The notes under the pieces are model-generated. The model saw nothing but the letters and a program-made list of their open reading frames with translations, had not been told where the DNA came from and did no database searches. From assembly GCA_905215795.1 (NCBI GenBank), contig CAJMRV010000032.1:1-12519 (forward strand): a DNA stretch of 12,519 nucleotides. The letters run 5' to 3'. The translations under genes were made by a program, and so were the position numbers. The stretch is from an uncultured bacterium (GTDB taxonomy: Bacteria; Pseudomonadota; Gammaproteobacteria; Burkholderiales; Burkholderiaceae_F). Shown here in pieces: positions 1 through 8,173 of the stretch (positions within the stretch are counted from its first letter, which is position 1; the number at the start of each line of letters is the position of its first letter).

Positions 1-52
1 GGTTGGTGGTGTGAGAGGGGAGGAGCACCGAGAGTGCTCCCCTCTACTCGAT
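1..52 (+). repeat. Left copy of a 52-base hairpin-forming repeat
   Basis: Bases 1-52 are the reverse complement of bases 12465-12516 except at one position (base 30: G here, A in the other copy when read in the same direction). The unit folds on itself: AGAGGGG (14-20) with CCCCTCT (39-45) and AGCAC (24-28) with GTGCT (34-38), a 3-base bulge at 21-23 and a 5-base loop at 29-33. The only difference between copies lies in the loop, so the stem is preserved. The copy begins 17 bases beyond the stop codon of the leftward gene ending at 70. No terminator lies between them, so this hairpin may form that gene's mRNA 3' end (inference). Confidence 0.9.
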
Positions 53-69
53 TTTTCATGCGTTGGGGT

Positions 70-1314
70 TCATTCGCCGGACTTCGCCTTCGGGGCGATC
101 CCCAGGATCTCGGCGAGCGCCCGTGGAGGCGTGCCGCTCGAGCGTCCGTTCACCTCGACCGTGCGGGGCGTCCAGCGTATGGTCCCCTCGAAAAGGCCCT
201 TCTTCTCGATGAAGCCCGCCTCCCTGAGGAGCGAGGCCACTTCCGAGGCGTCGCAGGGCAGGACGCTTTCCGCGCAGCCCGCCTCGGTGCGCGTGGCGAA
301 GGTCTTCGGGTCGATCCGGCAGAAGGCGCGGCCCGTGGAGGCCGTCCCGTCGATCTCGGCGACGTCGCCCCGGCAGTCCGTGACGTGTCCGTCGTTGGTG
401 ACGACGAGGTCGGCCTGCGGAATCGCTTTGAGCGGCCGGAACCAGTCGTCCGGATGGACGGCCGCCCCGGTGGGGATCTCGGCGTAGGTTTCGAGGAGCT
501 GGTGCGGACTCACGCTCCAGGAGCCCTTGAGGACTGCTTCGTCGAAGGTCTTCACTCCGTTGACGACGAGCTTCTTCGCTGAGAGCGTGGAGGCCACGTC
601 GGTCCTCGGACCGGTGGCGTCGATGATGCGGTTGAAGTGGCGGACCTCCCCGGCGCGGATGTCGACCATGCGGTCGGCGACGTGCAGGCCGTCGAGCGAG
701 ACGTTGAGTTCGTCGAGGGTGCGCTCGAGCCGGAGACGTTTGAAGGCCACGGAGAGCTTGTCGTTTTCAAAGGAGAAGTCCGAGAGGACGTCGTTGACGG
801 AGGCGGGCAGGCCGGAGGCCTTGTCGATGGCGGCCCTCAGGCCGAGTCCCTTCCAGGCGAGGCGGAAGCCCCTTCCTTCGACGTCGAGCGCCGGGAAGAC
901 CCAGGCCACCTCGTAGGTGCCCGAGAAGATGCCCGTCTCGACTTCGAAGCGGTCCCGGAGCAGTGCGCCGCCCGGGGTCGAGGGGGAGTTCCTCAGTTCG
1001 ATCCGGGTGGTCGGGCCGAACCAGGCCTTCCCCTCCCAACTCGCGATGAGTTCGCCCCCGGCGTAGAGGTCCAGGGCGAGCGGTCGCGAGAAGATCCCGC
1101 GGCCTCCGAGCCGGGTCTCGACGTGCGCGTTGAAGCGCTTGAGGCCGGCGAAGTCCATGCGCAGGATCGGGTTGAGGTAGGCGGGCAGGTTCGTGACGTG
1201 TTCCTCGAGGAGGCGGTTCTCCTGGACGAGGAGTCCGCCCACGGCGACGCAGAGGATGATCACGCCCGCCGCGGTCGCGCCCGTGGCGAGGACGGGCGAA
1301 GTCTTTCGGGCCAT
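70..1314 (-). CDS. Membrane-anchored periplasmic protein, DUF945 (YdgA)-like
   Basis: A 414-residue protein of unknown function. An N-terminal hydrophobic segment (about residues 8-28) follows a short basic start (MARK), giving one membrane anchor or uncleaved signal with the rest in the periplasm. The body is beta-rich with alternating hydrophobic residues and a GIFSRPLAL segment near residue 70, resembling the layout of DUF945 proteins such as E. coli YdgA; this match rests on general pattern, not a decisive motif. The C-terminal third has four cysteines (contexts DCRG, FCRI, GCAE, PCDA) that could form disulfides. I chose the ATG at 1314 because GGAGG lies 10 bases upstream and the hydrophobic anchor follows at once; an in-frame ATG at 1401 would add 29 polar residues and sits on the predicted promoter. 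It is divergent from clpB. Confidence 0.72.
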   Translation of the reverse strand: MARKTSPVLATGATAAGVIILCVAVGGLLVQENRLLEEHVTNLPAYLNPILRMDFAGLKRFNAHVETRLGGRGIFSRPLALDLYAGGELIASWEGKAWFGPTTRIELRNSPSTPGGALLRDRFEVETGIFSGTYEVAWVFPALDVEGRGFRLAWKGLGLRAAIDKASGLPASVNDVLSDFSFENDKLSVAFKRLRLERTLDELNVSLDGLHVADRMVDIRAGEVRHFNRIIDATGPRTDVASTLSAKKLVVNGVKTFDEAVLKGSWSVSPHQLLETYAEIPTGAAVHPDDWFRPLKAIPQADLVVTNDGHVTDCRGDVAEIDGTASTGRAFCRIDPKTFATRTEAGCAESVLPCDASEVASLLREAGFIEKKGLFEGTIRWTPRTVEVNGRSSGTPPRALAEILGIAPKAKSGE

Positions 1315-1399
1315 CCGAGAAAAGCCTCCCAGTGGGTGAGTGATGCTCGCCCCCGTCGCCGGAAGCCTTCGTGTTCCGCGTTTCCGGGGGCCTCGAATC

Positions 1400-1429
1400 A
1401 TGTTAACAACTCCAAACCGAAAATGTCAG
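1400..1429 (-). promoter_or_regulatory. Predicted sigma70 promoter of the DUF945-like gene
   Basis: Read leftward, CTGACA (1424-1429; 5 of 6 to the -35 consensus) is followed after 18 bases by TAACAT (1400-1405; 4 of 6 to the -10 consensus). Transcription would begin near 1393, leaving a leader of about 80 bases before the ATG at 1314. Pattern match only. Confidence 0.42.
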
Positions 1430-1600
1430 GCGGGGGAATCCCGTCCGGTGGACCGCTCTGCGTGGATGCCGGGGCTCCTCCTTCCTTGAGGGGTGGCGGA
1501 GCCCTTGAAAAACAGGGGTTCCGCACAAATATTGTGTTTCATCAGGAGCTTGCCTCCGCATGGCGCCCGGGTGCCTGACATGCTTTGTAGCAATTCCCGG

Positions 1601-1629
1601 GTTGAAAAAAGCCTTCCGAGGACCCATAT
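1601..1629 (+). promoter_or_regulatory. Heat-shock (sigma32) promoter of clpB
   Basis: GTTGAAA (1601-1607) is followed after 14 bases by ACCCATAT (1622-1629). The sigma32 (RpoH) consensus is CTTGAAA, about 14 bases, CCCCATNT, so each box differs at only its first base and the spacing fits. Transcription would start near 1636, about 70 bases before the clpB ATG. ClpB is a classic RpoH regulon member, which supports the call. Confidence 0.8.
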
Positions 1630-1640
1630 GTGTATTAAAG

Positions 1641-1661
1641 GGTCCCCGGGAAACGGGGGCC
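1641..1661 (+). promoter_or_regulatory. Stable hairpin at the 5' end of the clpB mRNA
   Basis: GGTCCCCG (1641-1648) pairs with CGGGGGCC (1654-1661) through eight pairs including one G-U, around the loop GGAAA. It would lie within about ten bases of the predicted transcript start and about 30 bases before the Shine-Dalgarno sequence. It does not cover the ribosome-binding site, so it is not an obvious RNA thermometer; a 5'-protective stem is the simpler reading (inference). Confidence 0.5.
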
Positions 1662-1705
1662 GCACCGGCGCCGCACGAGCGGACCGGAGCAAAGGAGAAA
1701 CACAC

Positions 1706-4303
<2,598 letters not shown>

Positions 4304-4318
4304 TCAACGTGATCGGAA

Positions 4319-4353
4319 GGACGGTCCCGCAAACACGAGCCGCGGGGCCGTCC
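4319..4353 (+). other. 12-pair stem-loop in the clpB 3' region
   Basis: GGACGGTCCCGC (4319-4330) pairs with GCGGGGCCGTCC (4342-4353), 12 pairs with one G-U, around an 11-base loop. It lies 15 bases after the clpB stop and lacks a U-tract, so it is unlikely to be the terminator itself. It may stabilise the 3' end (inference). Confidence 0.55.
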
Positions 4354-4384
4354 CTCCGGGGTCATTCACAACGCGTCATCAACG

Positions 4385-4422
4385 AAAAATGGTGGAGCCC
4401 ATTCGGGTTCCACCATTTTTTT
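4385..4422. terminator. Bidirectional rho-independent terminator between clpB and the Sel1 lipoprotein gene
   Basis: AAAAATGGTGGAGCCC (4385-4400) pairs with GGGTTCCACCATTTTT (4405-4420) around the loop ATTC, followed by two further T. The A-tract on the left becomes a U-tract for leftward transcripts, so it can end both convergent genes. Confidence 0.92.
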
Positions 4423-4441
4423 CGGACCTTCAACGGGTCCG
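4423..4441. other. Short inverted repeat after the bidirectional terminator
   Basis: CGGACC (4423-4428) and GGTCCG (4436-4441) form a six-pair stem with a seven-base loop. It abuts the terminator; no function can be assigned. Confidence 0.4.
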
Positions 4442-4450
4442 TCCGTTCAT

Positions 4451-4487
4451 CCGCGCGGCGGGGCTTCCGGTCCCCGCCGATGCGCGG
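4451..4487 (-). other. Stem-loop just downstream of the Sel1 lipoprotein gene
   Basis: CCGCGCGGCGGGG (4451-4463) pairs with CCCCGCC (4472-4478) plus GCGCGG (4482-4487), 13 GC pairs with a three-base bulge and an eight-base loop. On the leftward transcript it begins five bases after the stop codon. There is no adjacent U-tract, so it is probably a 3'-protective or pausing structure ahead of the real terminator. Confidence 0.5.
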
Positions 4488-4492
4488 CCTGC

Positions 4493-5194
4493 TCAGTGCT
4501 CGTGGCAGGCTTCCTCGATCTTGTCCTCGCAGGCCTTGTCGAGCCAGAAGCGCCCGAGGGCCTCGTCCTTCGGGGCCCCGTCGCCGTGGGTGTAGGCCTT
4601 GCCGAGGGCGAAGGCGGCGAGAGGGAAGCCGCGGTTGGCCGAGATCGTCATCAGTTCGAGCGAGCGCTGGGCGTTCTTCTCGACGATGCGGCCCTTGCCG
4701 TAGATGCAGGCGAGTTCGTAGGTGGCCTCGGCCACGCCCTTGGCGCTCGCATCTTCGAGGAGTTCGAGTCCGCGCTTGACGGCGTCGGGTTCGGGCTTGC
4801 CGCGGAGCATCAGCGCACCGAGGTGGTAGGAGGCGAGCGGGGAGTCGAGTGCCGCGGCCTTTTCGTACCAGAGGCGCGCCGTGGCGGCCTCGTCCATGCG
4901 TTCGTAGAGTTCGCCCACGTCGATCATCGACTGGACGTCGCCGTCCTGGGCGGCCTTGAGGAGCGCGGCGGGCACTTCGAAGTGCTCGGCCGCCGTCTGT
5001 TCGGTGTCCTTCGTCTCGAAGGGCATTTCAAGACCCAGGCCGACGCCCGAGAACCAGTTGCCGCCGGAGCCGCCTCCGATGCCCACGCCGATCTTGGGGG
5101 TGAGCGAGGTGCCGCAGCCTGCGAGCAGTCCGAGTGTGGCGAGGAGGACCGCGATGTTCGCGGCGCGTTTGAATCTGGGTGTCTTCTTTTGCAT
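4493..5194 (-). CDS. Sel1-repeat (TPR-like) lipoprotein
   Basis: A 233-residue lipoprotein with helical repeats, expected to face the periplasm. Residues 1-26 form a signal peptide with lipobox L-A-G-C at 24-27, so Cys27 should be lipidated. A glycine-rich linker (about 36-55) leads into roughly four Sel1-like repeats between about 87 and 225, recognisable by A-x-x-x-L-G-x-x-Y/L patterns such as YHLGALMLRG, YELACIYGKG and FALGKAYTHG. Sel1 repeats mediate protein-protein contacts; the partner here is unknown. The ATG at 5194 is the natural start for the signal peptide, although only a weak AAGG precedes it. The gene converges on clpB and is divergent from the secreted protein gene at 5545. A terminator-like hairpin lies in its leader. 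Confidence 0.85.
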   Translation of the reverse strand: MQKKTPRFKRAANIAVLLATLGLLAGCGTSLTPKIGVGIGGGSGGNWFSGVGLGLEMPFETKDTEQTAAEHFEVPAALLKAAQDGDVQSMIDVGELYERMDEAATARLWYEKAAALDSPLASYHLGALMLRGKPEPDAVKRGLELLEDASAKGVAEATYELACIYGKGRIVEKNAQRSLELMTISANRGFPLAAFALGKAYTHGDGAPKDEALGRFWLDKACEDKIEEACHEH

Positions 5195-5238
5195 GGCCTT
5201 GGGTCCGGAAGAAAAGGGGATGGGGTCGGAAAAAAGTC

Positions 5239-5277
5239 AAAAGACGTGTTCGGAGAAAGCTTCGAGCACGTCTTTTT
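5239..5277. terminator. Terminator-like hairpin in the leader of the Sel1 lipoprotein gene
   Basis: AAAAGACGTGTTCG (5239-5252) pairs with CGAGCACGTCTTTT (5263-5276), 14 pairs with one G-U on the plus strand, loop of ten bases, followed by T-rich sequence. On the minus strand it forms a 10-pair stem, one A-C mismatch and three more pairs, again followed by U-rich sequence. It lies between the predicted leftward promoter and the ATG at 5194, so it could attenuate leftward transcription or end a rightward antisense transcript. Which strand uses it cannot be told from sequence. Confidence 0.6.
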
Positions 5278-5287
5278 CTTGTCTTTT

Positions 5288-5317
5288 ATTCTAAGAGAAT
5301 CAGGCGCTTTTGCCCAA
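5288..5317 (-). promoter_or_regulatory. Predicted sigma70 promoter of the Sel1 lipoprotein gene
   Basis: Read leftward, TTGGGC (5312-5317) is followed after 18 bases by TAGAAT (5288-5293; 5 of 6 to the -10 consensus). The -10 overlaps the palindrome ATTCT-AAG-AGAAT (5288-5300). Transcription would start near 5281, only a few bases before the terminator-like hairpin. The -35 is weak. Confidence 0.4.
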
Positions 5318-5544
5318 TTGTTTTTACTTATCACGGACGGGAACTTTTTAGACAAAAGGGATTGAAACCCGCTCGGCACTAGGGTTTCCCCGTATTCATA
5401 TTTTCAAGGGACCCTCTCCGGGGGCGGAGGTGCTTAAGCCTCGTGAAACACTATTTTGCGAGAATGTAGACGCGTCCGGAGCCGTGCGTTCCGGATGGTG
5501 AAACAAAGACCTCAAGAACATCCGAAATATTGGAGACCACCATC

Positions 5545-6333
5545 GTGACCAAGTTCATTTCCGCACTGGCGGCGGGCCTCGTCGGCCTGACCGCTCTGAG
5601 CGCCCCGGCCTTCGCCGCCGACGAGGGCGACCTCGTCGAGGCCCTGCCCGTGTGCAACGCGTCCTTCTTCAAGGCCGTCGCCCAGAACAAGCAGATCCCC
5701 GAGGCCCTCAAGGTCCGCGACGGGGATATGGCCTACTTCAAGATCAAGAACCATCCCCTCGACGTGATCAAGTTCGACCGTCCCATCAAGCAGCACGGCC
5801 TGACGATCACGGGCGCGATCTTCAACGACGAGATCGTCCGCTACTTCGGCATGCCCGACATGCACTCGCATTTCTGGGGCCTCACCGTCAAGGAGAACTT
5901 CGAGACCACGCTCACCAAGCTCAAGAAGGACTGGGCCGACCTCGACATGAACCATCACCGCGCCAACCTCCAGATCATGAGCCGCAAGAACGGCGATGCG
6001 GAGTGGAAGCCCTTCAACCGTCCTGAGGAACGCGCCGTGCCCGAATTCGGGGTCAGCGAGAAGTTCTTCGGCGTCACGCCCTACGGCGACGAGACGGTGA
6101 TCTTCTGCACGATGCAGAGCGCCGGCGGTCCCGAGAACGCCATCCTCAAGGACACGCGTCCCGACCTGCTCCATGGCGAACAGCACGTCTCCGTGACGGT
6201 CCCGCTTGACGACCGCAACCGTCCGCACGTCGACGTCGACGGCAAGAACATCGAAACCGGTGAAGTCAACGCCCCCGAGGAGGAGAAGGCCGCCGCCAAG
6301 GCAGCTGAAGCCGCCGCGGGCGCCAAGAAGTAA
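5545..6333 (+). CDS. Secreted protein of unknown function
   Basis: I do not recognise this 262-residue protein. Residues 1-24 form a Sec signal peptide (basic start, hydrophobic ALAAGLVGLTAL, cleavage after AFA at 24). The mature domain is soluble, with two cysteines (37 and 188) that could form one disulfide, a His/Met-rich patch (MPDMHSH about 103-109, NHHR 136-139), and aromatic-rich strands. From about 244 the tail is a charged, alanine-rich run (EEEKAAAKAAEAAA) that resembles a disordered or helical periplasmic extension. The start is GTG at 5545, because GGAG (5532-5535) sits nine bases upstream; the TTG at 5530 overlaps that Shine-Dalgarno sequence. A terminator follows the TAA stop, so the gene seems monocistronic. 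The His/Met patch might bind metal, which is speculation. Confidence 0.8.
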   Translation: MTKFISALAAGLVGLTALSAPAFAADEGDLVEALPVCNASFFKAVAQNKQIPEALKVRDGDMAYFKIKNHPLDVIKFDRPIKQHGLTITGAIFNDEIVRYFGMPDMHSHFWGLTVKENFETTLTKLKKDWADLDMNHHRANLQIMSRKNGDAEWKPFNRPEERAVPEFGVSEKFFGVTPYGDETVIFCTMQSAGGPENAILKDTRPDLLHGEQHVSVTVPLDDRNRPHVDVDGKNIETGEVNAPEEEKAAAKAAEAAAGAKK

Positions 6334-6350
6334 TCCCGGCCGCGAACCGT

Positions 6351-6391
6351 CTTCCCCGCAAGGGGAAGGAGGGGGCGCCCCCTTCTTTTTT
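6351..6391 (+). terminator. Terminator of the secreted-protein gene
   Basis: Two overlapping stems follow the TAA stop. CTTCCCC (6351-6357) pairs with GGGGAAG (6362-6368) around GCAA, and GAAGGAGGGGGC pairs with GCCCCCTTC followed by six T. They share the GAAG segment, so they are partly exclusive. The second stem plus U-tract is a typical intrinsic terminator. Confidence 0.8.
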
Positions 6392-6401
6392 GGATGTGGA
6401 A

Positions 6402-6428
6402 ACGCCCGCGGTGTTGCTCCGCGGGCGT
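6402..6428 (-). terminator. Probable terminator hairpin of putP
   Basis: ACGCCCGCGG (6402-6411) and CCGCGGGCGT (6419-6428) form a perfect ten-pair stem around a seven-base loop, 26 bases beyond the putP stop. On the leftward strand only TTT follows, so the U-tract is weak. Confidence 0.6.
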
Positions 6429-6454
6429 GTTCAGGGGTGTCGGTCGGAAGGCGC

Positions 6455-7939
6455 TCAGCGGCTCTTCGCGACGATGGCCGAGACTTCGTCGAAGGTGGCC
6501 TTCATCTTTTCGCTCGGCGCCTTGTCAAGGAGGCTTCCGATGACGATCGCGATCGTGGCGAAGATGAAGCCCGGGACGATCTCGTAGAGGCCGAACCAGC
6601 CGAAGTGGTTCCAGATGAGCACCGTGGCGGCGCCCACGACCATGCCGGCCAATGCGCCGTTACGGGTCATGCGCCTCCACCAGAGCGAGAGGATCACCAC
6701 GGGGCCGAAGGCGGCGCCGAAGCCCGCCCACGCATAGGAGACGAGGCTCAGCACGAGGCTGTCGGGGTTGCGGGCGATCCAAACGGCGACGGCGGCGATG
6801 ATGAGCACCATCGAACGGCCGATCCAGACGAGCTCCTTCTGCTGGGCCTTGGGCCTCAGGAAGTGGCGGTAGAAGTCCTCGGTGAGCGTGGAGGAGCACA
6901 CGAGCAGCTGGCACGAGAGCGTGGACATCACGGCGGCGAGGATGGCCGACATCAGCACGCCGGCGATCCACGGGTTGAAGAGCAGGCTCGAGAGCACGAT
7001 GAAGACGCGTTCGTGGTTCTGCTGGACGAGGCCCGCGACTTCGGGGTGTCCCGCGAAGTAGGCCGCGCCGAAGAAGCCCACGCCGATGGCGCCGGCGAGG
7101 CAGAAGATCATCCAGAGGGTGCCCACGCGGCGGGCGTTCGGAATCACCTTGATGCTCTTGGCGGCCATGAAGCGCACGAGGATGTGGGGCTGGCCGAAGT
7201 AGCCGAAGCCCCAGGCGAGCAGGCTGATGATCCCGACGAAGCTCTGTCCGGAGAGGATGTCGAGCATCTTCGGGTCGATCTGGGCCACCTTGGCGGTGGC
7301 GGCCTGGAAGCCGCCGAGGTCCATCATGACGGCCACCGGGGTGACGACGAGCGCCACGCACATCAGGGCCGCCTGGATCGTGTCGGTCCAGGAGACGGCG
7401 AGGAAGCCGCCGACGAACACGTAGACGATCGTCGCGACGGCGCCCACCACGAGGGCGGTGTGGTAGTCCATGCCGAAGGTGTTCTCGAAGAGGCGCGCAC
7501 CCGCCACCACGCCCGAGGCGCAGTAGATCGTGAAGAAGATCAGGATGACGACGGCGGCGATGATCCTGAGGATGTTGGCCTTGTCCTCGAAGCGGTGCGA
7601 GAAGTAGTCCGGGAGCGTGAGCGCGTTGTGGGTGCGCTCCGTGAACACCCTGAGGCGTCCGGCGACGATGCACCAGTTGATGTAGGCCCCGAGCGTGAGG
7701 CCGAAGGCGATCCACACGCCGGAGATGCCGGCCAGGTAGACCGCGCCGGGCAGCCCCATGAGGAGCCAGCCGCTCATGTCCGAGGCGCCCACCGAAAGGG
7801 CCGTCACGAATCCGCCGAGGCTGCGGCCGCCGAGGATGTAGTCCGAATAGTTGCGGGTGTAGTAGAAGGCGTAGAAGCCCACCCCGACCATCAGGATCAG
7901 GTAGCCGATGAAAGTGATTGCTGTGGGATTGGAAAACAT
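6455..7939 (-). CDS. putP: Sodium/proline symporter PutP
   Basis: A 494-residue inner-membrane transporter of the SSS family (LeuT fold, 13 membrane helices expected) that takes up proline with Na+. It closely resembles E. coli PutP (502 residues): DDYILGGRSL-type start of helix 2, the block GASDMSGWLLMGLPGAV, TIYCASGVVAGARLFE, WGFGYFGQPHIL and MSTLSCQLLVCSS. Asp54 corresponds to the Na+/proline-critical Asp55, and the Ser-Thr pair of VMSTLS to Ser340/Thr341. I chose ATG at 7939 because it places MFSNPTAITF at the family's N-terminus; the frame stays open upstream to 8050 but that part is Pro/Arg-rich and lies in the leader. Its ribosome-binding site is weak. It stands alone between terminators. 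No putA lies in the window, so whether proline is used for catabolism or osmoprotection is open. Confidence 0.97.
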   Translation of the reverse strand: MFSNPTAITFIGYLILMVGVGFYAFYYTRNYSDYILGGRSLGGFVTALSVGASDMSGWLLMGLPGAVYLAGISGVWIAFGLTLGAYINWCIVAGRLRVFTERTHNALTLPDYFSHRFEDKANILRIIAAVVILIFFTIYCASGVVAGARLFENTFGMDYHTALVVGAVATIVYVFVGGFLAVSWTDTIQAALMCVALVVTPVAVMMDLGGFQAATAKVAQIDPKMLDILSGQSFVGIISLLAWGFGYFGQPHILVRFMAAKSIKVIPNARRVGTLWMIFCLAGAIGVGFFGAAYFAGHPEVAGLVQQNHERVFIVLSSLLFNPWIAGVLMSAILAAVMSTLSCQLLVCSSTLTEDFYRHFLRPKAQQKELVWIGRSMVLIIAAVAVWIARNPDSLVLSLVSYAWAGFGAAFGPVVILSLWWRRMTRNGALAGMVVGAATVLIWNHFGWFGLYEIVPGFIFATIAIVIGSLLDKAPSEKMKATFDEVSAIVAKSR

Positions 7940-8065
7940 CAGTTCTTTTTCTTGAAGTTCGTTGCACTCGTCCATGCCGGTGGGACGCGCGAGGGGTTCG
8001 TGCGCGGGCGGCCGGGGCCTGACCTGGGGCCGGAGACCGCATGCCGACAAAACGGGCGATTTTCA

Positions 8066-8071
8066 AGTATA
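8066..8071 (-). promoter_or_regulatory. Probable -10 box of the putP promoter
   Basis: Read leftward, TATACT (5 of 6 to the -10 consensus) lies about 127 bases before the putP ATG. No good -35 exists 16-18 bases upstream; that spacer is occupied by a perfect palindrome, suggesting a regulated promoter (inference). Confidence 0.4.
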
Positions 8072-8073
8072 TA

Positions 8074-8087
8074 GGAAGTCGACTTCC
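8074..8087. promoter_or_regulatory. 14-base perfect palindrome, putative operator of putP
   Basis: GGAAGTCGACTTCC reads the same on both strands and starts two bases upstream of the TATACT box. Such placement in the -10/-35 spacer is typical of a site for a dimeric regulator. No regulator gene lies in the window to link to it. Confidence 0.45.
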
Positions 8088-8106
8088 CGACGCGCCGCCA
8101 GAGACG

Positions 8107-8150
8107 GAAAAGCCCCTTTCCTAGGGCATCCACCCTAGGGGAAAGGGGCT
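8107..8150 (-). terminator. Rho-independent terminator after moaA
   Basis: AGCCCCTTTCCTAGGG (8111-8126) pairs with CCCTAGGGGAAAGGGGCT (8133-8150), 16 pairs with a two-base bulge and a six-base loop. On the leftward strand it is followed by TTTT and begins 23 bases past the moaA stop. It closes the M48-rsgA-moaA unit. Confidence 0.9.
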
Positions 8151-8173
8151 GTTTCGAGGGCCTCTCCAGCGGA

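Larger units (their letters stand above)
1315..1705. other. 391-base divergent intergenic region
   Basis: This stretch separates two divergent genes and holds the leftward sigma70-type promoter, the clpB heat-shock promoter and a stable hairpin in the clpB leader. A TTGAAA at 1505-1510 followed by AT-rich sequence around 1527-1533 could be a weak vegetative clpB promoter, but its -10 is poor. I see no gene in it. Confidence 0.7.
5195..5544. other. 350-base divergent intergenic region
   Basis: This AT-richer stretch separates two divergent genes. It contains a leftward promoter candidate, a terminator-like hairpin in the leftward leader, and two short inverted repeats on the right side: GAAACCC/GGGTTTC (5364-5370/5382-5388) and two TCCGGA copies (5475-5480/5490-5495). 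For the rightward gene I found only a weak extended -10 candidate, TGC followed by GAGAAT (5457-5465), without a -35. No gene is visible. Confidence 0.65.

Noticed and set aside
1..58. Left repeat hairpin plus TTTTT as a rightward intrinsic terminator
   Set aside because: Six bases (ACTCGA) separate the stem from the T-run, and the right copy lacks any T-run in the equivalent place, so this is not a canonical terminator and not a shared property of the repeat.
1505..1533. TTGAAA plus AT-rich stretch as a vegetative clpB promoter
   Set aside because: At 16-17 bases spacing the -10 (AAATAT or AATATT) matches poorly; the nearby sigma32 promoter is far stronger. It is kept only as a possibility in the intergenic description.
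5362..5395. A second sigma32-like promoter (ATTGAAA ... CCCCGTAT) for the secreted-protein gene
   Set aside because: The spacing from the end of the TTGAAA box to CCCCGTAT is 19 bases, too long for sigma32, and the -35 lies within a GAAACCC/GGGTTTC inverted repeat.
7940..8050. N-terminal extension of PutP from the codon at 8050 or the ATG at 7975
   Set aside because: The added sequence is Pro/Arg-rich, has no ribosome-binding site, and would put a non-family tail before the first membrane helix. The ATG at 7939 aligns with known PutP starts.
6206..8074. A 622-codon open frame antisense to putP
   Set aside because: The translation is His/Asp/Glu/Arg-rich with no hydrophobic core, while the opposite strand encodes a clear PutP. 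It is a codon-bias shadow.
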